Source: Desulfonatronum thiosulfatophilum (GTDB lineage Bacteria; Desulfobacterota; Desulfovibrionia; Desulfovibrionales; Desulfonatronaceae). Taken from it: DNA of 64,000 nt. Both the position numbers and the translations under genes were made by a program. Below the pieces are notes generated by a model. The model was not told the DNA's origin. It searched no databases and worked only from the letters and a program-made list of their open reading frames with translations. The DNA lies in assembly GCF_900104215.1 (NCBI RefSeq), contig NZ_FMXO01000011.1, positions 1 through 64,000 of the forward strand, given 5' to 3'. This document shows, piece after piece, positions 43,489-52,551 of the stretch (position 1 is its first letter; each line of letters opens with the position of its first letter).

Positions 43489-44475
43489 TCAGAGCCGGAT
43501 CATGCCCTGGCTGATCATCCTGATGAATGAAGCCACCATGGCTCGATCAAGTTTGCCACGCTCAACATCCTTAGAGATAATCTTCAAAGCCTCGAATCCT
43601 GTTACCTTGTGTTTCCGGTAGGGTCTGTCGCAGGTGATGGCGTCGAACATATCCGCAATGGTGACAATCCGCACATGATCCGGAATATTTTTTGTACCAC
43701 TGGGATATCCGGAGCCGTCTAATTTCTCGTGGTGAAACATAACGCATTGAGTGACGGGTTGCGACAACTTCATGTGCTGACACATCTCCAGGCCATATAT
43801 AGGATGCTTTTTGACTTCCTCGAACTCATTCGAAGTCAGGGCCGCGGGTTTTGAAAGAATCGACTGGTGAACCTTGGACTTGCCGATGTCATGCAGCAGC
43901 GCCCCCACTCCCACCTGTCGAACAAAGGATTTTCGAAGCTTCCTTCCAGAGTCTTCGTTATGGTAAATCAGCAAGGATATGGCATATAAGGCCGTATTTA
44001 TGCAATGAATGTATTCTCTGTAGTGGGTTGCTATCAGGCTCCGCATGGATTGGATGGCATAGGGATTCTTTTCAAGAAAACCGTAGATGTTGTCTACCAA
44101 AGCGACCATCTTCTGGTAACTTTCCTTGTTCAGATACTCTTTGCCGGACTGAATGAAAAATGACTCAACGACATCCAGGGAGTGGTTGTACAAAATCTTC
44201 GACTTTGCTTGCAGAGGAACTTTGGAACTTTCCAGAATATCCGGCAGATTTTTCTCAATGAACAACTCATAGGTCAGCTTGTCACTGTTGTCGATGTACA
44301 GATTTTCAATGCCGTTTCGGATCAGTCTGCTCCGATGTTCTTCCGTGAAATTTTCCGGTGTCGCGTAAAGGATATAGTTGTCGTTTTGATAGAGATAGAT
44401 GTTGAAATCAAAATGCTTGTCGGTAAGCATCAACAACAGAGGCTGAATTTGAAGATAGTTTGAATCCATGTCCAT
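43489..44475 (-). CDS. HD-GYP domain protein (probable cyclic-di-GMP phosphodiesterase)
   Basis: A 328-residue protein with an N-terminal sensory-like region (about 1-130) and a C-terminal HD-GYP domain. The domain shows HCINTALYAI, GALLHDIGKSKVH, KKHPIYGLEMCQ, CVMFHHEKLDGSGYPSGTK and IADMFDAITCDRPYRK, so the HD and GYP motifs and metal ligands are intact. Such enzymes degrade cyclic-di-GMP to GMP. The ATG at 44475 lies 17 bp after the threonine synthase stop; longer readings run into that gene. No receiver domain is present. The start lacks a clear ribosome-binding site, so the exact N terminus is uncertain. Confidence 0.87.
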   Translation of the reverse strand: MDMDSNYLQIQPLLLMLTDKHFDFNIYLYQNDNYILYATPENFTEEHRSRLIRNGIENLYIDNSDKLTYELFIEKNLPDILESSKVPLQAKSKILYNHSLDVVESFFIQSGKEYLNKESYQKMVALVDNIYGFLEKNPYAIQSMRSLIATHYREYIHCINTALYAISLLIYHNEDSGRKLRKSFVRQVGVGALLHDIGKSKVHQSILSKPAALTSNEFEEVKKHPIYGLEMCQHMKLSQPVTQCVMFHHEKLDGSGYPSGTKNIPDHVRIVTIADMFDAITCDRPYRKHKVTGFEALKIISKDVERGKLDRAMVASFIRMISQGMIRL

Positions 44476-44491
44476 GCTGATGGTTATGTGC

Positions 44492-45952
44492 TTATAGTTT
44501 TGCTTGCAGGTGCAGCACTTCAGCCACGGCCCGCCCCGCTTCCAGGGTATATTCCCGTGACGACAGACGTACCTTGACGTCAGGCGACAATACCCGTCGT
44601 GGTGCATTCATCAATTCTTCCCGAGGAGTAATGCCGTATTCCGAAGGAAAGCTGTTCTCGAAATACATTTCCTGAAATCCGATGAATTTCAGGCTATGGG
44701 CCGTGGCATCCAGCACGGCGGTCTCTTGGGCCTGCATCAGGCCCAGCTCCCGGGCCCGCAGCAGGCCGGCCAGGCATTCCCCGCCCTGGGTGCAGGCGAT
44801 ATGCCCGTGGCGGTTGGCCAGAAGCATGCCCTCTATGATGGCCTGCTCCTCCACCTGAACCACATGGAACATGCCCGGTCCTCCGGCCTGTTCATACTGA
44901 TCCGCAAGATGCCTGACCCTGGGGAAGGATACGGGGTTGCCGATCATGGCCGCTTGAGCCACGCTGGATTGCACGGTCACCGGGTGGTAGGCGCGTTTGG
45001 CGGGATCACTCTCGTCGTAATACTTGTAGACCGGGTCGGCATGTGCGGACTGGACGCCGAAGATCCTGGGCAACTGCTCGATGATCCCAAGGCGGTGCAG
45101 TTTCAAAAAACCGCTCATGATCGCCGTGACGTTGCCTGCGTTGCCGATGGGCACGAACACGGCCTTGTCCGCCATATCCCAGGCATAATGCTGGGCCACT
45201 TCAAAGGCATACGATTCCTGCCCGAGAATGCGCCAGGCGTTTTTTGAATTCAGCAGGGCCACTCGGTAGTTCTCGGCCAGATACTCCACCACCTTCATGC
45301 AGTCGTCAAAGACGCCGGGCAGTTCCAGAACCACGGCTCCGCTGCCCAGGGGCTGGGCCAATTGCTGGGGCGTAACCTTGCCCTGAGGCAACAGCACCAC
45401 GCTCTTGATGGCGCCGCCGACATAAGCCGCGTAGAGGGCCGCGGCGGCCGATGTATCTCCGGTGGATGCGCAGACCGTGAGCACCTGATCCCAGCCGTGA
45501 CGCCGGATCAGGGCCTTCAGGTAGCTGAAGGCGCAAGCCATGCCGCGGTCCTTGAACGAGGCGCTGGGGTTCTGGCCGTCGTTCTTGAAGGCCAGATCCT
45601 GACCGACATGGCCTGCAAGCGCCGAGGAAGCCGGAATGATCGGGGTGTTGCCCTCGCCCAGCCAGACGATGTCCTCCGGCTCCAGTACCGGAGCGGTCAA
45701 TTCATAAAATCGAAAGATGCCCTTGAGGTCGGACCGACGGGTCGCCGCCCGCAGATCAAAGGCCTCCCGCCACTGCTCCGGACTGGTGCGCCGCAGCTCA
45801 TCGAACTGTGTATCCTCCAGCAGCAGAACTTCATTGCACTGGGGACAGGTGTAGTACAGCTCATCAATGTCCAATCTGGCCCGGCACCCCAGGCAAACAT
45901 ATTCCATCCGTCCGCGATGAGACGGGAATTGATCGTAAAATGAATTGGTCAT
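44492..45952 (-). CDS. thrC: Threonine synthase
   Basis: A 486-residue PLP enzyme that converts O-phosphohomoserine to threonine. An N-terminal zinc-ribbon-like part (YVCLGCRARLD and YYTCPQCNEVL) precedes the fold-type II core. The PLP lysine is in NPSASFKDRGMA, with CASTGDTSAAAALYAAYVGG and the phosphate-binding VPIGNAGNVTAIMSG. Length and motifs fit the archaeal/deltaproteobacterial class. It precedes the HD-GYP gene on the same strand. The 127 bp upstream contain a hexamer tandem repeat. Confidence 0.92.
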   Translation of the reverse strand: MTNSFYDQFPSHRGRMEYVCLGCRARLDIDELYYTCPQCNEVLLLEDTQFDELRRTSPEQWREAFDLRAATRRSDLKGIFRFYELTAPVLEPEDIVWLGEGNTPIIPASSALAGHVGQDLAFKNDGQNPSASFKDRGMACAFSYLKALIRRHGWDQVLTVCASTGDTSAAAALYAAYVGGAIKSVVLLPQGKVTPQQLAQPLGSGAVVLELPGVFDDCMKVVEYLAENYRVALLNSKNAWRILGQESYAFEVAQHYAWDMADKAVFVPIGNAGNVTAIMSGFLKLHRLGIIEQLPRIFGVQSAHADPVYKYYDESDPAKRAYHPVTVQSSVAQAAMIGNPVSFPRVRHLADQYEQAGGPGMFHVVQVEEQAIIEGMLLANRHGHIACTQGGECLAGLLRARELGLMQAQETAVLDATAHSLKFIGFQEMYFENSFPSEYGITPREELMNAPRRVLSPDVKVRLSSREYTLEAGRAVAEVLHLQAKL

Positions 45953-46012
45953 GGGAAACTCTGAAAGGTTGATAGTGTCCTTGGAAAGTTGAAATATCCT
46001 CTTTCCGAAAAT

Positions 46013-46048
46013 TCGAAATCACAATCGAAATCGTCATCGAAATCGATG
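46013..46048. repeat. Hexanucleotide tandem repeat (TCGAAA family)
   Basis: Six units with period 6 and an alternating pattern: TCGAAA, TCACAA, TCGAAA, TCGTCA, TCGAAA, TCGATG. It lies 61-96 bp upstream of thrC and just after the end of the disulfide reductase gene. It is the same type of repeat as at 21273-21308, in opposite orientation. Confidence 0.65.
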
Positions 46049-46079
46049 CCGTTTCGATGCAATGGCAGCCACACGAAAT

Positions 46080-47774
46080 CTAAATGTCCATCCCGCTCCT
46101 GCGAATCGCGGCCACCCCGCCCTGGAGGTTCCGGGAGCCGGACACGCCGGCTTCTTCAAGTGTTACTTGAGATTCATAGGAGCGACCGCCGGCATTGCAG
46201 ACCAGGATCAGGTTTTTGTCCCTGGGCACTTCACCCAATCTTTCCCGGAGTTCATCCTGCGGAATGTTCATCCACACATCGGGATATTTCTCAAGAAACG
46301 GCTGAGCGTTGGCCTGACCACGGCAATCCAGAACCTGAAAATCGCGCTGAGGATTATCCCACAGAGCCGAAAACTCCGCAATGCTCAGTGGAGAGGTCCG
46401 GCCTTCCAGAATATTTTCAGCGGCATTGGCCGCGGCGTTGACAATATCCATGGCGGATGAAAAAGGAGGAGAATACGGATATTCCAGATTACTGATAACA
46501 GAAACATGAGGGTGATCACCCAATACCGCGGCCACGGCCCCGATCCGCCCCACCAAGCCGTCTCCCTTGGCGCACAGCCCCTGAGCCCCCAGTACACGGC
46601 CGGTTCGTTCCACCACCATTTCCAGATGCATCAACTCGTTTTCCGGAAAAAAGTGCGCCCTGTCAGCCTGGACCACATGGGAATGGATCGCGTCAAATCC
46701 GGATCTTTTGGCCGCATCAGGGCTCAGGCCGGTCCCGGCAACGGAAATCTCGAACAACTTGACGGCGAAACTGCCCACGGCGCCGGAAAATTCAGCCTCC
46801 CCTCCGGCCAGATTCGTGCCGATCACCCGGCCCTGACGATTGGCCAGTGACCCCAAGGGATAGTAGCCGGGCTGCCCCGTGACCAGGTTTGTCACCTGCA
46901 CGCAATTGCCGCCGGCATAAATATCCGGATCCGAAGTCTGCATCCGGCTGTTGACGATGATCGCGCCCTTGGAGGAAACGTCCAGTCCGGCCTGAGCGGC
47001 CAGCTCCGAATTAGGAACCACGCCCGCGGACATGATCACCAGATCCGCCTCCAGTTCCTCGCCCTCCAGCAGCACGCGTTCCACACGTCCATCACCGGCA
47101 AAGCCAAGTACATTGGCGGACAGCCGAAAAGCAACATCATGCTCCTGCATATGTTTCTGGGCCATGCGGGCCAAATCCGCGCTGACGAATCCGGGCAACA
47201 CCTGATCGGCGATTTCCACCACCGTGGTCTGCACGCCCCACATGTCCGTCAAGGCCTCGGCTATTTCCAGGCCGATGAATCCCGCGCCGACAACCACGGC
47301 CTTGCTCACCTTGCCCGCCTCCACTCTGGCCCGAATGCCTTCGGCTTCCTCCAGATTGGACACGGCAAACACGCCGTTAAGGTTTATTCCCGGCAGATCG
47401 AGCTTGCGAGGCCGGCTTCCCATGGCCAGAACCAGCTTGTCATACGAAAACTGCACGGCATCACCGGATTCCAAATCCGTGGCATGAACAATTCTAGACT
47501 GACGGTCTATGCGATCGGCCCGCTTCCGGGTCAGGACCTCAACCCCTTTGGCTCCATGAAAAAACTTGGGATCGCGGACCATGTGAAAGCTCGTGGACTG
47601 CAATTCCTTGACATCGCTGATGTCCCCGGAAACATAATATGGGATTCCGCAACCGCCGTAGGAAACTCGGGCTCCCTGGTCGATCATCGTCACCCGGGCA
47701 TCCGGCGCCAAACGTTTCAGACGACACGCCGCCTTCGGACCAAGCGCCACGGCGCCGATTATGACTACATGCAT
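46080..47774 (-). CDS. CoA-disulfide/polysulfide reductase with C-terminal rhodanese domain
   Basis: A 564-residue FAD/NAD(P)-dependent disulfide reductase. The FAD site is IIGAVALGPKAACRLKRL at the N terminus, the single redox Cys is in SYGGCGIPYYVSG (about 39-51), the NAD(P) site is VVVGAGFIGLEIAEAL, and YAGGNCVQV follows. Residues from about 465 form a rhodanese domain with the active Cys in ILVCNAGGRSYES. This CoADR-RHD/Npsr architecture reduces polysulfide or CoA persulfide with NAD(P)H and is linked to sulfur metabolism in anaerobes. It fits a sulfur-respiring organism and the YeeE genes nearby. The exact substrate is inferred. Confidence 0.9.
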   Translation of the reverse strand: MHVVIIGAVALGPKAACRLKRLAPDARVTMIDQGARVSYGGCGIPYYVSGDISDVKELQSTSFHMVRDPKFFHGAKGVEVLTRKRADRIDRQSRIVHATDLESGDAVQFSYDKLVLAMGSRPRKLDLPGINLNGVFAVSNLEEAEGIRARVEAGKVSKAVVVGAGFIGLEIAEALTDMWGVQTTVVEIADQVLPGFVSADLARMAQKHMQEHDVAFRLSANVLGFAGDGRVERVLLEGEELEADLVIMSAGVVPNSELAAQAGLDVSSKGAIIVNSRMQTSDPDIYAGGNCVQVTNLVTGQPGYYPLGSLANRQGRVIGTNLAGGEAEFSGAVGSFAVKLFEISVAGTGLSPDAAKRSGFDAIHSHVVQADRAHFFPENELMHLEMVVERTGRVLGAQGLCAKGDGLVGRIGAVAAVLGDHPHVSVISNLEYPYSPPFSSAMDIVNAAANAAENILEGRTSPLSIAEFSALWDNPQRDFQVLDCRGQANAQPFLEKYPDVWMNIPQDELRERLGEVPRDKNLILVCNAGGRSYESQVTLEEAGVSGSRNLQGGVAAIRRSGMDI

Positions 47775-47987
47775 GATTCACTACCTCCTCAATCGGATAT
47801 GCGTACCAACTCATGGACGATCATCGGCGCATCAGCACCGGCAATACCCTGAATAGACCCGAAGCCGGAAAGGTTCAAGGATGTTCCGCGACAAAAGAAT
47901 GGGAGGGACTCCTGGAGGCGGAGGATTCAAAACTTGACACCATGCCTGACTGCATTATGGTTCGCAAAATTTTTCAGGAGGTATTGC

Positions 47988-48956
47988 GTGTCACGTGTAA
48001 AAACTGTTCTAGCATTCTTGATCTGCTTTTTGGCCATCGGTGGATTTGTCCTGGCGGAAATCGCCGAGGCCCAGCGTCTTGGCGGAAGCAGGTCCTTCGG
48101 TTCCCGACCCAGCCAACAGCGTCCGGCCCAACAGCCCGCCCAGACCCAGCGGGAAGCGCCGACCCAACAGCAAACCCAGCAGCAAACTCAGCAAAATCGG
48201 CAAACTCAGCAGCAAACCGCACAGCAGACACCTGCCAGATCCGGTTTTGGCGGCATGCTTGGAGGGATGCTCGGCGGACTGCTCCTGGGAGGCTTGATCG
48301 GTTCCCTGCTGACCGGAGGTCTGGGCGCCTTTTCCGGACTCAACTTCCTCGACATCCTGCTCTTTGGCGGAATTCTTTATCTGCTGTATCGCTTCATCCG
48401 CTCCCGCCGCATGGCTGCCCAGACAGCCGGACCAAACCTTGAGCAAGCCCCTTCAAGCCAAGTGGAATACATTCATAAACGTCAATCAACCTCAACAACA
48501 GCGACACCTAGCAGCGGCAAGGAAAAAAGTGCCTGGGACGCCTTGAATTCCGAACCTGCAAATTCAACCTCCCAAAGCCTTCAGGTACCCGAGGGATTCG
48601 ATACGGCTGAGTTTCTCACCGGAGCCAAGGCCGCCTACAGCCGTCTGCAGACATCATGGAACAACCGGGACTTGGATGACATTCGCAATTTCACAACCCG
48701 GGAAGTCTTCGCCGAAATCAAGCGCCAGCAGAGTTCGGCACCCGTCATGGGGCAGACGGAACTGCTGCATGTGGAAGCGTCATTGCTGGAAGTTCGAGAG
48801 GAGGACGGAGATACCGTGTGCAGCGTTTTGTTCGACGTGACGCTCAGAGAAGATCCCCTCGAGGAAGCCAAGCAAACTCAGGAGATTTGGCATTTCAGCC
48901 GTCCTTCCGAAGGAACCGGCATGTGGCTGTTGGAAGGCATTCAGCAAGTCAATTGA
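47988..48956 (+). CDS. Tim44-like domain membrane protein
   Basis: A 322-residue protein. A signal/anchor helix (VKTVLAFLICFLAIGGFVLA) is followed by a Gln-rich low-complexity linker (about 35-82), glycine-rich membrane segments (GMLGGMLGGLLLGGLIGSLL; LDILLFGGILYLLYRF), and a C-terminal Tim44/mL45-like domain (about 190-322: FDTAEFLTGAKAAYSRLQTS; VMGQTELLHVEASLLEV). This is the architecture of the bacterial Tim44-like family, whose function is not well defined. The GTG at 47988 is chosen because AGGAGG lies seven bases upstream. The 213 bp before it (47775-47987) show no other gene. Confidence 0.82.
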   Translation: MSRVKTVLAFLICFLAIGGFVLAEIAEAQRLGGSRSFGSRPSQQRPAQQPAQTQREAPTQQQTQQQTQQNRQTQQQTAQQTPARSGFGGMLGGMLGGLLLGGLIGSLLTGGLGAFSGLNFLDILLFGGILYLLYRFIRSRRMAAQTAGPNLEQAPSSQVEYIHKRQSTSTTATPSSGKEKSAWDALNSEPANSTSQSLQVPEGFDTAEFLTGAKAAYSRLQTSWNNRDLDDIRNFTTREVFAEIKRQQSSAPVMGQTELLHVEASLLEVREEDGDTVCSVLFDVTLREDPLEEAKQTQEIWHFSRPSEGTGMWLLEGIQQVN

Positions 48957-49146
48957 TGCAAAGGATTGGACTTCGGCGCCATGTGGGGACAGCCGGCGAA
49001 GACGTCATGCCGGTTGTCCCCGTAAATGCCCAAAGTGAATTTACGACCTGAATTTTGGCACTAGTGACTGCTCCATCAGATATTGCAATTATTTTTGTAC
49101 ACTTTTATATTTCTTGATTCGCTACAGCCGGATAATTACACACAAC

Positions 49147-49174
49147 GTAATCATCCGGCCGAGGTCCGGATTAC
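49147..49174. terminator. Possible hairpin between the Tim44-like gene and dksA
   Basis: GTAAT-CAT-CCGG (49147-49158) pairs with CCGGATTAC (49166-49174) with a 3-nt bulge, then TTTGGTTTTT. It could end the Tim44-like transcript or sit in the dksA leader. The rest of 48957-49228 shows nothing else. Confidence 0.35.
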
Positions 49175-49228
49175 TTTGGTTTTTCTGCCTCGCAAAAACA
49201 TACCAACTTTGCAGATCATGGAGTTAAA

Positions 49229-49591
49229 ATGAAACAGATCGACCTGGATTATTTCGACAAGCTGCTCAAGGACACCCTGCAGGATCTCAGCCAGCGCGGA
49301 TTAGAATCCCTGGATGAAATGACCGACAATCGGGAGGTCCATGCCGACCCGGCGGACCGGGCGACGATGGAAACGGATCGGTCTTTCATGTTGCGCCTCC
49401 GGGATCGTGAACGTAAGCTCATCCCCAAAATCCAGGAGGCCCTCGGTCGTATCCAGAGTGGAAACTTCGGCATGTGCGAAGATTGCGGCGAGGACATCAG
49501 CATCGAGCGACTCAAGGCCAGGCCGGTGACCACGCTGTGCATCAAATGCAAGAGCATTCGGGAAGAGGAAGAAAGCCTGCGCGGCGAGTAG
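49229..49591 (+). CDS. dksA: DksA/TraR C4-type zinc finger regulator
   Basis: A 120-residue DksA-type protein. The coiled-coil part has the conserved DPADRATMETDRSFML loop (about 35-53) that reaches into the RNA polymerase secondary channel, and the zinc finger is CEDCGEDISIERLKARPVT followed by C-IKC, with all four cysteines present. DksA works with ppGpp to adjust transcription of rRNA and amino acid genes. Length and motifs are those of short DksA proteins in Deltaproteobacteria. It stands alone between the Tim44-like and NFACT genes. Confidence 0.93.
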   Translation: MKQIDLDYFDKLLKDTLQDLSQRGLESLDEMTDNREVHADPADRATMETDRSFMLRLRDRERKLIPKIQEALGRIQSGNFGMCEDCGEDISIERLKARPVTTLCIKCKSIREEEESLRGE

Positions 49592-49750
49592 CCGGGTCAT
49601 GCACGCCGGCCGTCGGATTCGCCTCCGGGCTTTGGACACGCTGTCGCGGATTTTGACGTTGCTCAGTCCCTTTGGCCATCTTTGGCAAATCCATGCGCAA
49701 CGGCTTCATTACAACCGTGGGGCGTAATCACCCTTTGAACTTCAACACCA

Positions 49751-51292
49751 ATGGAGGCTCTTCTTTATCGTCATCTAGTCCGAGAACTTCAGCCCATGGT
49801 TCTTGGCAGGCGTCTGGAACGTATTTACGCACCGCGACTGGGGTTGTGGACTTTTCGCCTCCAACCTGGGGAGCATCCTCGCCATCTTCTGTTTTCCCAC
49901 CACCCCGAAAGCGTTTCCATGACACTCTCCTCGCGTTTCCCGGAGAATCCTGCAACCCCCACATCCCAGGTCATGGGGCTGCGCAAAAGAATCCAGGGCA
50001 AGCGCATCCTGGAAATCCGCTCGGATTGGGTGCATCGCCGTTTGGCCATGGGCATGGGATTGCAAGAACCGACATCATGGTTGATTCTGGATGCAAAAAA
50101 AGGCGTTGGTCTCGAAAACCAGGCCCCGGAATGGGGAAATGATGCATCCAGTTGGCCTTCGCTTGAACAGATTCATGGAGATTCCCAGATATGGCATGCA
50201 CACCCCCAAGTTTCTCCACTCATGCGCCAGACCTTGCAAAACCTGCCCGAAGACTTAGGTAATACGCTGCTGAACGGGTTTGCTTCCGGGCTGCCGCCGG
50301 ACAGTTTTTTCGTCTATCAGTCCCCTTCGAGCCAGAGTTTCGCCTGCCCTTGGATCCTTCCTGAGCCAATCCGAAGGACCAGCACGGAAACACGTTGCTC
50401 AACCGCCTTCATGGCGGCAACATTGCTTGCCGACGAAATTTTCTTTCAAGACAAGACATCCGTGGACAAGCTCGCCACAGTGCGGGTCCACAAGCGTAAA
50501 AAACGCTTGCTGAAAAACCTGGATGCCGACGAACAGCGCCTGTTGGGTTTCGTACAGTTGGCGGAGAGGGCCCAGTTGATCCGCCGGAACCTCTACCAAC
50601 TTCCGGCCCAGGTCACCGGGCGTTCCAGGCTTGAGCGAATCACGCTTCCGGAAGATGACGACACCATGGTCGATCTTGTTCTGGATGCAAAGTTGACAAT
50701 CCTGGAAAACATGGAACGCTGGTTCCGGCTCGCCGACAAGGGCCGACGCGGTCTGGTCCATGTTCAACGCCGTCGGGAAGCGATCAAGACGGAAGCCTCT
50801 CCGGCTCATGCTACGGTGCAGCGAACCACGCCGGAGCCAAAGAACGCATCCCACCGGAAACGAAAGCTTCCTGATCGCAAGAGCATATCCTTGCCCCTGC
50901 ACCGCTTTTTGAGTAGCGACGGTTTTGTGATGTTGCGCGGCAAGAACCAGAAAGCCAACCACGCTCTGCTCACCAAGACGGCAAGTTCCTTCGACTTCTG
51001 GTTTCATGCGGCCGATGGTCCCGGAGCCCATCTGATCTTGAAACGCGATTTTCCGGAACAGGACGTTCCAGAACAAACCATGATCGAGGCAGCGGGTCTG
51101 GCCGGACTGGCAAGCCATTTTTCCAGCTCCGACAGCGCAACGATTATCTGCGCGCAGGTCAAATACGTTCGTGCCGTCAAAGGTACGCCTGGTTTGGCCA
51201 GAGTGGACCGAGTCCACCAAACGCTCCATGTCACTCTGGACCCAAATTTAGAAAGAATATTGCGGGTCGTGGAAGACGGAAAGCCCTATTGA
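49751..51292 (+). CDS. NFACT/RqcH-type ribosome quality-control protein
   Basis: A 513-residue protein of the NFACT family (RqcH/FbpA). The N-terminal NFACT-N domain starts MEALLYRHLVRELQPMVLGR, a central helical coiled coil surrounds KKRLLKNLDADEQRLLGF, and the C-terminal NFACT-R domain has MLRGKNQKANHALLTKTAS and FDFWFHAADGPGAHLILKR. RqcH binds stalled 50S subunits carrying peptidyl-tRNA and adds alanine tails for degradation. The mid-protein linker here is shorter and more basic (KNASHRKRKLPDRK) than in Firmicutes. Its start is the first ATG with a conserved N terminus. Confidence 0.88.
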   Translation: MEALLYRHLVRELQPMVLGRRLERIYAPRLGLWTFRLQPGEHPRHLLFSHHPESVSMTLSSRFPENPATPTSQVMGLRKRIQGKRILEIRSDWVHRRLAMGMGLQEPTSWLILDAKKGVGLENQAPEWGNDASSWPSLEQIHGDSQIWHAHPQVSPLMRQTLQNLPEDLGNTLLNGFASGLPPDSFFVYQSPSSQSFACPWILPEPIRRTSTETRCSTAFMAATLLADEIFFQDKTSVDKLATVRVHKRKKRLLKNLDADEQRLLGFVQLAERAQLIRRNLYQLPAQVTGRSRLERITLPEDDDTMVDLVLDAKLTILENMERWFRLADKGRRGLVHVQRRREAIKTEASPAHATVQRTTPEPKNASHRKRKLPDRKSISLPLHRFLSSDGFVMLRGKNQKANHALLTKTASSFDFWFHAADGPGAHLILKRDFPEQDVPEQTMIEAAGLAGLASHFSSSDSATIICAQVKYVRAVKGTPGLARVDRVHQTLHVTLDPNLERILRVVEDGKPY

Positions 51293-51337
51293 TCTTCCTG
51301 TTCCTGAAAACTACCATCTGCATTCTGGCCTGAGCCC

Positions 51338-52381
51338 ATGACACAACCCCTAGAACGTGTTCGCGTTCCTTCCGCGCAATCGGAAACCATGACCGACCAG
51401 CATGGCCGGTCCATCAATTATCTGCGCCTGAGCATCACGGATCGATGCAATCTGCGATGCCTGTACTGCCGTTCCTGCGAAGGACTGAAAATGCTTCCCC
51501 ATGACCAGATGCTCAGTTATGAGGAGTGCCTGGAATTGATTGCCGTGGCTTCGACGCTGAACATCTCCAAAGTCCGGCTGACTGGCGGCGAACCGTTCAT
51601 TCGCAAAAATTTTTTGCATTTTCTGGAACGAATTCTGGATGCCCACCCCCAGTTGGACATGCGTCTGACCACCAACGCAACCCTGCTGGGCGGCAAGATC
51701 CCCGCACTCAAGAAAATCGGCATCAAGGGGCTGAACATCTCCCTGGACACCCTGGACAGGGCCAAGTTCCAGCGCATCACCGGGCGGGATTTTTTTCTCC
51801 CTGTCCGCGGCGCAATCGATCAATGCCTGGATTATGGATTGCGGATCAAGATCAATGTCGTGGCCATGAAGGGCATCAATGACGACGAACTGGCGGCTTT
51901 TATCCGCCTGGCCGAAAACCAGCCTTTGGACGTGCGCTTCATCGAATTTATGCCCGTGGGTGAAAAAACCGTCTGGCGTCCCGATCAAGTCTGGACCTCC
52001 AGGGAAATACTCCAGCAGGCCCAGGAGGTTGTCCAGCTGAAGCCTGTCACGGAATCAGGCAAACGGAACGGGCCGGCCCGGATGTTTGAAATTGTCGGCG
52101 GCAAGGGCCGAATCGGGGTAATATCCCCCATGAGTTCCCACTTCTGTGGGCAATGCAACCGATTGCGCATTACTCCGGACGGACGTTTGCGCACCTGTCT
52201 GTTCTCGGACAAGGAATATCGGCTGCGGCCGATTCTGCGTTCTTCCAAACTGGGGCGGGAGCATCTGCGCCGCGTGATCATCCGGGCCGGCAAAATCAAA
52301 CCCATGGGACACGAAATTCTCGCGGCACAAGGTCGCCAAGGCTCCGTTTGCCGCAAGATCATGTCGGCTATCGGGGGCTGA
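51338..52381 (+). CDS. moaA: GTP 3',8-cyclase MoaA
   Basis: A 347-residue radical-SAM enzyme for the first step of molybdopterin (also tungstopterin) synthesis, turning GTP into 3',8-cyclo-GTP. The N-terminal cluster motif is CNLRCLYC, AdoMet contacts include RLTGGEPFIRK, and the C-terminal cluster motif is CGQCNRLRITPDGRLRTC. The two AOR enzymes in this window require this cofactor. The gene starts 45 bp after the RqcH gene. The C terminus departs from the usual GG end only slightly (SAIGG), as expected for the activating GG tail. Confidence 0.93.
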   Translation: MTQPLERVRVPSAQSETMTDQHGRSINYLRLSITDRCNLRCLYCRSCEGLKMLPHDQMLSYEECLELIAVASTLNISKVRLTGGEPFIRKNFLHFLERILDAHPQLDMRLTTNATLLGGKIPALKKIGIKGLNISLDTLDRAKFQRITGRDFFLPVRGAIDQCLDYGLRIKINVVAMKGINDDELAAFIRLAENQPLDVRFIEFMPVGEKTVWRPDQVWTSREILQQAQEVVQLKPVTESGKRNGPARMFEIVGGKGRIGVISPMSSHFCGQCNRLRITPDGRLRTCLFSDKEYRLRPILRSSKLGREHLRRVIIRAGKIKPMGHEILAAQGRQGSVCRKIMSAIGG

Positions 52382-52551
52382 TCATTATCGGATCAACGCA
52401 GCGGCGCGGCGTGCCACTATGGCATACTTATCGCATCCACTCTTTTCTCGCCCGCACAGGACACGGGTCCTTGGGTAATGTGCCCGCACAGAGTCCCTGC
52501 GTAAATCGCATCCTCTTCTCTCATTAAGCATATGAGGTGTTTCTCAAAATA

